Below are positions 57,376-64,000 of a DNA stretch of 64,000 bases, piece by piece. Every line of letters starts with the position of its first letter. The stretch's first letter is position 1. Origin of the DNA: Marsupella aquatica (lineage: Eukaryota; Marchantiophyta). The DNA lies in NCBI GenBank assembly GCA_973895155.1, contig OZ316896.1, positions 19,778,001 to 19,842,000 of the forward strand, given 5' to 3'. The notes beneath the pieces are model-generated. The model was not told the origin of the DNA. It did not search any database and saw only the letters and a list, made by a program, of their open reading frames with translations. The translations under genes and the position numbers were made by a program.

Positions 57376-57584
57376 CTTGTACAACAAACCTTCATTGGAA
57401 TGAGTTTTTTTATTTTATAAAACAAAGCCGGCAGCGAAAAACCCCACGGCAAGGGCAAACAAGGCAGAGCACACAAAAAACCCCCGCAGGCCCCCTGAAG
57501 CAGAGGGCCAGGGAGTCACACGACAAGAAGGCCCCAGTGGCAGAAAGCAATAAGGAGGCCCCAGTGGCTTGTACAACAAACCTT
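57376..57584 (-). mobile_element. Truncated LINE/SINE-like retroelement with 17-bp target duplication
   Basis: CTTGTACAACAAACCTT occurs at 57376-57392 and again, identical, at 57568-57584. Between the copies lie about 175 bp that on the minus strand end in an A-rich tail (TTTTATAAAATAAAAAAACTC) directly before the duplication. A poly(A)-like tail with a 17-bp perfect duplication is the signature of target-primed reverse transcription. Element family is not identified; it is probably a 5'-truncated non-LTR retrotransposon. Confidence 0.65.
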
Positions 57585-57928
57585 ATGTAATTCCTGGAAC
57601 CTTTTCTACTAGGTACCACCATTTCCATAACCCTCCGTCCCAGAAAGTACTGCCAGGTAATTTTTTCCGGGAAGGTATTAGGTATGATAATGACTGTTTG
57701 GGTTGGGGTTCCAGCCTGAAACCTGTTCCCACAAAGAACTTCCCGGCTGCACCTTGTTCAGGGTTTAGGGTCAGCATTTTCTCACTTTCTGATCACAAGG
57801 TTAGAGACTAAGGGCCGTCTTGCATGTGCAAGGTCTTTTGATTTTCGGCCCTCAAATGAACCCCTGGCATCTCTAAACGAAGCGACAAGCCGGCAGTCCT
57901 GATGGCGTCTTTGGAGGATATGCAAGGG

Positions 57929-57955
57929 CAAGGGCCGGAAAATTTCCGGCCCTTG
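57929..57955. repeat. Perfect palindrome, 13-bp arms
   Basis: CAAGGGCCGGAAA and TTTCCGGCCCTTG are separated by one A, so the sequence can form a near-loopless hairpin. It lies inside the inverted-repeat element 57811-58169. Confidence 0.9.
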
Positions 57956-58062
57956 AGGTCCCAAACTTTGAACTTTGAATACAACAAAATGGCAGTAGAT
58001 CCGACTAAATAAGCACTTCACAGGTAAGCTGTTTTTGATTGTGTTTAGATCCTGGGTCCACA

Positions 58063-58104
58063 GTTTAGGGTTTAGGGTATGAACCCTAAACCTAAACCCT
58101 AAAC
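58063..58104. repeat. Head-to-head telomeric motifs
   Basis: GTTTAGGGTTTAGGGT (58063-58078) is followed after 4 bp by ACCCTAAACCTAAACCCTAA (58083-58104). This is plant telomeric repeat in one orientation, then the other, forming an imperfect hairpin. Further CCCTAAA motifs lie nearby, up to about 58.2 kb. Confidence 0.85.
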
Positions 58105-58169
58105 TTTATCCCGACATTTGTGGGCTGCTAAGGGTCGCATTTTTACTCTTGCACATGCAAGACAGCCCT

Positions 58170-59040
58170 AAACCCCATACCAAACCATCATTACCCTAAA
58201 CTTTCGGGCCTGGGGACAAGGTTTAGCGTCTTGGACTACAAGAAACCATCGGCAGCTGAGGGCAGGCCCGAGAGAGGACAGGCCACAAGGAATGACCACA
58301 AGAATTTCTATACCTTCTGGAGTCCGGCAGGAGCAGTAGCGTTACCTCTCGCTATGGTGTTCGTGAAGGAGCTAGTTGTGTTCGTGAAGGAGCTCACTCA
58401 GTCTGCGAAAGCACTTGTTTGAGTGGGTTGAAGAATTTTATTAAAACCACGTGCAGCAATATTCTTTGGGCTATTAAGTAACATTCTGTATCGATCAAGT
58501 CGTTCGCAACTACAGTTGGTCGAAGTGAAAGAAATATGAGAGCTTCTCACACTGTCTCGTTTTTGCCCGCGACTATATTTGGTTTAAGCATTTTGTCATA
58601 GCTCGGCACAGACATCTTAGCTTTACATAGCATTCAACGATCTTTGAATTTGAGGTCTTGCATTTTCTGCAATGAGTGCTCCTCCCGGTGCTCTTGCAGT
58701 TCACTTGAGCATCTCTGCAGCAATCGGGACTCCCAGTTGGCATGGTCTAACAAGCAACTGAAAACAACTAAGAATCTTGCCTGGTTTCTTTCGCTGTCAC
58801 GTGCGATTCCTCTTTGCGTGACGGGTAGCCTGCTCACACCCGCCCAAAAGTGTCGGGGATGCCCAGACCTGGAATTACCTCAAACTCAAACTCCAATCAT
58901 GGCATCAAACCAGGGCACCACTCACCCTGTACATATCTTCTCCTCATTGCGCGTGCAATGAGGCTGGTCTTCAGGCCATTTCAGGGTATTTAGGGAATCT
59001 AGTGCATGGTCTCCTACATGCGGTGCACTGTGAACTCAGG
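58170..59040. other. Intergenic, no supported gene
   Basis: I see no coding region or RNA gene. A small direct duplication, GTTCGTGAAGGAGCTAGTTGTG / GTTCGTGAAGGAGCTCACTC, lies near 58360-58395. Confidence 0.4.
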
Positions 59041-59364
59041 TTGAGGGAGTTGTGTGTTGGGGGTTTGGTTAGGAAGGTTGAGTGGAGTGTTTTGGGGGTT
59101 TAGTTGTGGGTTGGTGAAGTTGTGTGTTGAGTTGGGTTATATGGGGGGTTGAGGGAGTTGTGTGTTGGGGGTTTGGTTAGGAAGGTTGAGGGGAGTGTTT
59201 TGGAAGTTGAGTTGTGGGTTGAGGGAGGTGTGTGTTGAGTTGGGTTATGTCGGGGGTTGAGGGAGTTGTGTGTTGGGGGTTTGGTTAGGAAGGTTGAGGG
59301 GAGTGTTTTGGAAGTTGAGTTGTGGGTTGAGGGAGGTGTGTGTTGAGTTGGGTTATGTGGGGGG
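59041..59364. repeat. 108-bp minisatellite, 3 copies
   Basis: Copies start at 59041, 59149 and 59257 with TTGAGGGAGTTGTGTGTTGG, exactly 108 bp apart, and a fourth copy breaks off at 59365. The strand is strongly G/T-biased. Because 108 is divisible by three, the minus strand is open across the array as a Thr/Pro/Asn/His-rich 36-residue repeat. No start context or flanking exon supports translation. Confidence 0.95.
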
Positions 59365-60417
59365 TTGAGTTTGGGATCAATCAACCATTGCTGGCGAAAC
59401 CTGTGGCTACAGATGACAGTTGGGGAGAACCGGCCACGATTGGCAATGCAGCGGGTGGGGACAATTGCTCCCGAATGGAGCTACGGGATATGGCGCGTTG
59501 GGACAACCGATCACGAAGGAGGACGACTTTGGCGCTTCGGGACGGGATTGAAACAACTAGTTCCGTCTTGGCACTCTCTTTCGCCTCGTTCAGACCAAGA
59601 GATGTTACTGAAGCTGGGCAACGAGGATAACTCTAGCGAATCTAAATGGTCTCAATTAAGTGTCTAGTAATCCCTCTGATCTCGACATGAGGCCGAATGA
59701 TCGGAACCAATTCTCTTCTGCTCTAAGTGTACCCTCTACAGGTTGAATGACGAAGGAGGTGCTACAATCACTATCGACTCCTAGTAATTTCTTGGGAGTT
59801 GATTATCCTTGGCAAGTTGTATATTGCAGTTCCTGTGGGAGAGTTCTCATGTAGCAATGTCTGTTGTTTAAAAGACCAATCTCCAGTTAGATTCTCAAGT
59901 GTCGAAAGTGAATAGCTGGACAATTGGTTAGGTTGGAATTGCAGTTGCACTAAAATTTAAAGAATAATTCCCCAAATTGAGACCAGTGGCGTTGAAAACG
60001 CCAGAGACGGAAAGGAATCACGTTGTGTGAGGGAGAATTCCTGCCCTGGGAAGTCCAACCAGTTAAAGTACGCTTTACACCTCCGCAATTGGTTTTTGAT
60101 AGTGGTCATGCCTACGAAGTATGTTTGCCATTGAAATGACCAATGAAAGTCCACAGAGGAGGATTCTAGCTGTAATTTCTTGTTAGCTATACTGTCCACT
60201 GTAAATCCTGTGAGTATATAATTAGTGTGACATCAAAACTAAAGCGAGTCACACTACTTTGTGTGAACATGTTATTAAAAGTCAACTCACACAAATAAAG
60301 TATGTTAAGTCACTATTTACTTTGTATGGAGAGTGAGCTTGACTCTCAGTTTTATGCCTTTGATTTGTGTGCGATATTCAATTCAGGGCGAACACGACCA
60401 AAAGTGTGATTTATAGT
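59365..60417. other. Intergenic; coding-like patch at 59.37-59.67 kb
   Basis: Directly after the minisatellite, 59365-59667 is open in two plus-strand frames and is GC-richer than its surroundings. One frame contains Trp/Gly-rich text (GIWRVGTTDHEGGRLWRFG). I do not recognise it. The rest, up to 60.4 kb, shows nothing I can support. Confidence 0.25.
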
Positions 60418-60605
60418 GAGACCAAAAGTGTGATTTCTTGTGAACTATAATTAGTGCGACACCTGAAATGATATGACTCACACTATTTAAAGGACTACGC
60501 AATTAGTGGCAACACCTTAGTTAGTGAGACCAAAAGTGTGATTTCTTGTGAACTGTACTAGTGTGGCACCTGAAATGATGCGACTCACACTATTTTATGT
60601 GGGAT
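60418..60605. repeat. 108-bp direct duplication
   Basis: GAGACCAAAAGTGTGATTTC at 60418 recurs at 60526. Both copies continue through CTTGTGAACT, CACCTGAAATGAT and GACTCACACTATTT. Related TCACACTA/TAGTGTGA motifs lie upstream from 60.22 kb in both orientations, so this may be part of a decayed inverted-repeat element. Confidence 0.75.
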
Positions 60606-61766
60606 GTAAAGTTTAAAGGGCTCAATTAGTGTTTCTGTGCTTGTTTCTATTTCAAGTTCTATGTTCGGTTATCTCGGCCATGAGGCTGCTTTCAAGACTG
60701 ACACCTACGTGCGTGGAAGTCCAATTATTGATATGCCCAGATTGTGACCTTCGACAATCACTGAACGGGCGAGTACGAATGTCTTGCAGGTTTACTGTTC
60801 TTTGGGAATCCTCAATTCTTCTCTGGATTTCAGATCACCCATCTTCGCTCTTGTTGTTGATATCATCTCACTGCTTTATAGTTGAAGTGGAACTTCGGTT
60901 TCCAGGAAGGTCGATCCCATGGTTCAGTGGTACTGGCCCAGTTATATTGAGGGAGTTCACCTATTGTTGAGTCAGAGCAACTGTCGTCGGTAGCCGATGT
61001 TTGCGTATGAAAGCCATCGCCAGCTACAGGAGATCGTACAGAGGACAGCTTTAACTTCGTAAAATTTGTTTGCAAACCATAGGTGTGTTTTCATTCTTAA
61101 CATCATATCTCTGTGTCAGTTCACTTGCTCAATAATGATATTACGAGTCTCGGTTGAACAAGCTCTTCCCTTTATCAATCATTGAAACAATCATCAACAA
61201 CACTGTAAATGCGGTTTCAAAGAACTGACTGTCACAGGATACATTTTGAAGTCAGAAGTAAAATTATCATTTCACTTTTGAGTATTTGGGCATTTGAAGA
61301 CACCTTGCCTAATTTGCAATTGCAATAGGATTTGCCTGAAATCCGTACAAAATCTGAGATTTTCTAATAGATGCACGAATAGATGCCAATCAGCTCTTTT
61401 TGTGGCCCTTAGTGGTTTATGTTTTCTGTCTTACAGTACAGATCCCTCTTGAGCTACGAAGTGCAGTGACCGCATGTAGTAGCACAGGAGAAGATAGAAC
61501 CACATTTCATATATACTTTACACCATAATGCTAAGTACCGAATCCAAATGTTACTCTCATACCTACCTAAGCTGTGGAAGGCCAACCTTAGAACCAGTGA
61601 TAGGATCGAAATCCAGCAGTTACAGCGCGCACGTCCTATAAGTGGTACTGGGTTCACCGCCAAAGGTGACATCGGATCGACTAAACTACAGTACTATTGA
61701 ATCCAGTGCGTTCGCCCGAAAAATCGACACAGATAACGAGAAAGAAGCAACAGAGTGCTAATTTGT
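60606..61766. other. Intergenic, 3' flank of the SDR gene
   Basis: No coding exon is supported. A 113-codon plus-strand frame at 60629-60970 shows no family resemblance. The DNA near 61766 is probably the 3' UTR of the minus-strand SDR gene. Confidence 0.4.
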
Positions 61767-63848
61767 TCAAGCTAAGGGTGGGTTCTTCCACCCAAAGAGA
61801 AACTCGGTTCTCTCGCCATACAATCTGCCAACTTTGTCGGCGAGCTCTTTCTCGGGAAGCAGAGCCAGCCACACCCCGGTGTCAGCTCCCTCGGCTGCAT
61901 TCTTCGATTGGAACCCTGGAGGCGCTTCAAATCCCCCGTCTTCAGCTCCGCGCTTGAACATCTGGGTTTGCGTCGGGCCGGGACACATGGAAGTAACGAA
62001 AATTTGATGATCTTCGGGTTGCGACTTCAGAAGAGATTTCCCTAGCGCTATGGAGTAAACGTTCAACAACATCTTGGATTCGCTGTATAGGGGCAATTTT
62101 CCAGTCTCTTGAGGTATCCATCCTTCGTCAACGAAAGTCCCCGCTTTCACGTCCTGGACGTATTTTTCTGCAAGCGAATCAGCAAGCTCCTCAGAGTAAC
62201 TGTCTTCATCCCTGAACGTCTCCAACACTGCCCCCTTCAATCGCTGAGTACACAAGGGAGAATCAATTTACGTGCAACATGTTAAGTTACGAGAAACTCT
62301 CAAATACAAAAATCGTCAAGTCGTGCAAGTTTCACCATCAAACCACGAAATCAAAGAAAGTAAATTCCAGCTGCATCACATTGACTGGTTAAGTTTTTTT
62401 GAGATTTTCCGCTGAGATTCATAACAGCAAATCAGGCGCAGTATCTGTCGATGCATCCCCAGTCGAAGATAAATTCAAATTGCCGCAAGGCAACCATCAT
62501 CCTCCGAGGACTGGCGCACTTGCATGCATTGGCATTGGATAAGCATGCATAGAGTTCTAGGTGCTGATCATTGCATCATGAACCACCTACCTCGTATAGT
62601 CCCGCTCGAGAAGTGAGATTCACGATGCGAGCTCCAGCAGGGGACGCTCGCAGCACTGGCAGTAAACCTTCCGTCACATTCTTCACGCCAAAGTAGTTGG
62701 TGTCTATGAGCGCCTTTGCATTTTCGTAGGTCACCTTCAAGCCATCTAAGCCGGGGGCCGGTCCCGAGATAATTCCAGCGTTGTTTACCTGCCCCGCATC
62801 AACAGTAGCGTATGGGTGCATCATCAGGACTACTAATCATTTTGTCATGTTCATACACGATACCCTGGGTCCCTCCAGAAGTAACACAAATCCTCAATGG
62901 ACTCGATCTGCTGCTTGCACTGTTTCAGGCGGCGTATTGAATCAGGACAGGAGCAGTGTATGGATTTCGAACTATGGAACACTAAAGAGGGTCAAAGGAG
63001 AGAACGCACAGAAGGTGTGAGATAGAACAGACAATAAAATCTGAGAAAGTGGGGAAAACACATACCTGACATAACAATCCAGCATATATATATATGTCAA
63101 ACGACTAAGCAGCTTTTGTCTCTGTACGTACTGTATAACAATTGTGCATCTCGGAAACACAGATGCCATCGAATATATAGCAATTGACAATCCAAACGAA
63201 CACCTAAGTACAATGTACCCATAATCGAGATAAATCGATTTGTTGACGAATTGTATGTGACAGATGACACCTTATAACCTTCAACTCTTCTGAAGGAGGA
63301 CGAACACCGGAATTGATCATGAATTCCAGTTTCAAAGATACCAAGCCACACTCACCAGGATGTCAAGACCACCGAACTTTTCTTTCAACCATGTTGCCAA
63401 CGTCTTCACCGATTCTGGGCTACCGACCTCCAACTCATGGAAATAGATATTTTTCAGCCCCGTTGCCTTCAGCTCATCGACGGCAGCTTGGCCCTTGACT
63501 GGATCCCGTGCTGTGAGGACAACGGTTAAGCCCTTGGTTGCAAAGGCACGAACGAACTCGTACCCAATGCCCTTACTGGCCCCAGTCACCAGAGCGACCG
63601 TGTCCTCCGACCACCATCTGAAGAGGAACACCAGATTTACAATTAAAACTATCCAATTCACTAAGTTCTACAGAAGAAGTCACTTCGGGGTTCAGTACAT
63701 TCTTGCTATCTTTTCAATGCGTGCTCCAAGAGATTGAGCGAATCGATGGAACGAAATCGAAGATCATGGAAAATATCGAACCCCATGCTATGCAATCCAA
63801 AGTGATTTGTATAATTATAGTCAATGCGTACTTTTCACTGTTCGCCAT
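61767..63848 (-). CDS. Carbonyl-reductase-like short-chain dehydrogenase (SDR)
   Basis: This is an NAD(P)H-dependent oxidoreductase of the classical SDR fold, closest in layout to plant carbonyl reductase/(+)-neomenthol-dehydrogenase-like enzymes (SDR114C type). Exons: 63848-63832, 63617-63356, 62788-62591, 62243-61767, summing to 954 nt and 317 aa. The cofactor motif TGASKGIG is at residues 17-24. NNAG (95-98) spans the second splice junction. The catalytic serine is probably Ser153 in VNLTSRAG, and the YxxxK pair is Tyr212/Lys216 (YSESK). The insertion of about 55 residues between Ser153 and Tyr212 is typical of this subgroup. The C-terminus GWKNPPLA shows no targeting signal, so it is probably cytosolic. 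The substrate cannot be told from sequence. Exon 1 is only 17 bp (MANSE plus two bases) and restores the lysine codon across the intron, so the start is well supported though short. Confidence 0.9.
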
Positions 63849-64000
63849 TGATTGCAGTTTGAGCAGCTGAATGACTACAATAGTGATGTGCTCGGTAAAA
63901 TGTTGTCTTCCTTCTGTAGAGTAATTTTTGGTGTCCGGCTCCTGCATTAAACGTTCACCAGCAGTTCACCCGTCGAAGGGTAAACGCGCGAACGCACGCT
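63849..64000. other. SDR upstream region at the window edge
   Basis: This short piece holds the presumed 5' leader and part of the promoter of the SDR gene. No TATA box or other element can be assigned with confidence. Confidence 0.4.

Larger units (their letters stand above)
57811..58169. mobile_element. Short element with 22-bp terminal inverted repeats
   Basis: The left end (57811-57832, starting AGGGCCGTCTTGCATGTGCA) is matched in reverse complement by the right end (58148-58169, CTTGCACATGCAAGACAGCC...), with one mismatch in 22. The interior carries a perfect 13-bp-arm palindrome and a telomeric-motif hairpin and codes for nothing I recognise. The target duplication is unclear. The total length of about 359 bp suits a MITE. 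Confidence 0.65.

Overview
The window looks like a stretch of nuclear chromosome from a land plant. Five genes can be reconstructed with reasonable certainty: a CDC48C/NVL2-type AAA ATPase, a delta7-sterol C5(6)-desaturase, a plant-type myotubularin, an ankyrin-plus-Raf-like kinase of the plant ILK family, and a carbonyl-reductase-like short-chain dehydrogenase (SDR). A sixth, smaller gene fits mitochondrial ribosomal protein mL53. Introns are compact GT-AG introns, mostly about 80-500 bp. Plant-type TTTAGGG telomeric motifs occur near 58.1 kb. The species cannot be named from the sequence alone. Short introns and (CT/GA)n leaders would suit a bryophyte or lycophyte, but that is only an impression.

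Layout. From 1 to about 3 kb there is the 3' part of an unrecognised minus-strand gene whose exons stay in phase. From 6.9 to 13.4 kb lies the 13-exon CDC48C-like gene (minus), whose summed exons give an uninterrupted frame of 1188 residues. From 14 to 19 kb there is AT-rich repetitive DNA, including a long inverted repeat with a 1-kb loop. From 19.26 to 20.85 kb is the 3-exon sterol desaturase (minus, 342 aa). From 21 to 31.9 kb is gene-poor DNA. From 31.9 to 39.3 kb is the 19-exon myotubularin (minus, 884 aa). From 40 to 49 kb is another gene-poor block built from several small tandem arrays (25, 44, 82, 104, 114 and about 177 bp). At 49.1-50.5 kb is an intronless ILK-type pseudokinase (plus). 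At 56.1-56.5 kb is mL53 (minus). From 57 to 60.6 kb is a cluster of small mobile-element remnants, palindromes and minisatellites. From 61.8 to 63.85 kb is the 4-exon SDR (minus, 317 aa).

The genes do not form a pathway. They are ordinary housekeeping functions: ribosome biogenesis, sterol synthesis, phosphoinositide turnover, mitochondrial translation and carbonyl reduction. No CRISPR array, operon or viral genome is present, and I saw no convincing tRNA or rRNA gene. The most interesting items are the kinase-like gene lacking both catalytic aspartates and all introns, a two-copy TTAA-flanked MITE with one copy 20 bp from a myotubularin splice acceptor, and a terminal-inverted-repeat element carrying head-to-head telomeric motifs.
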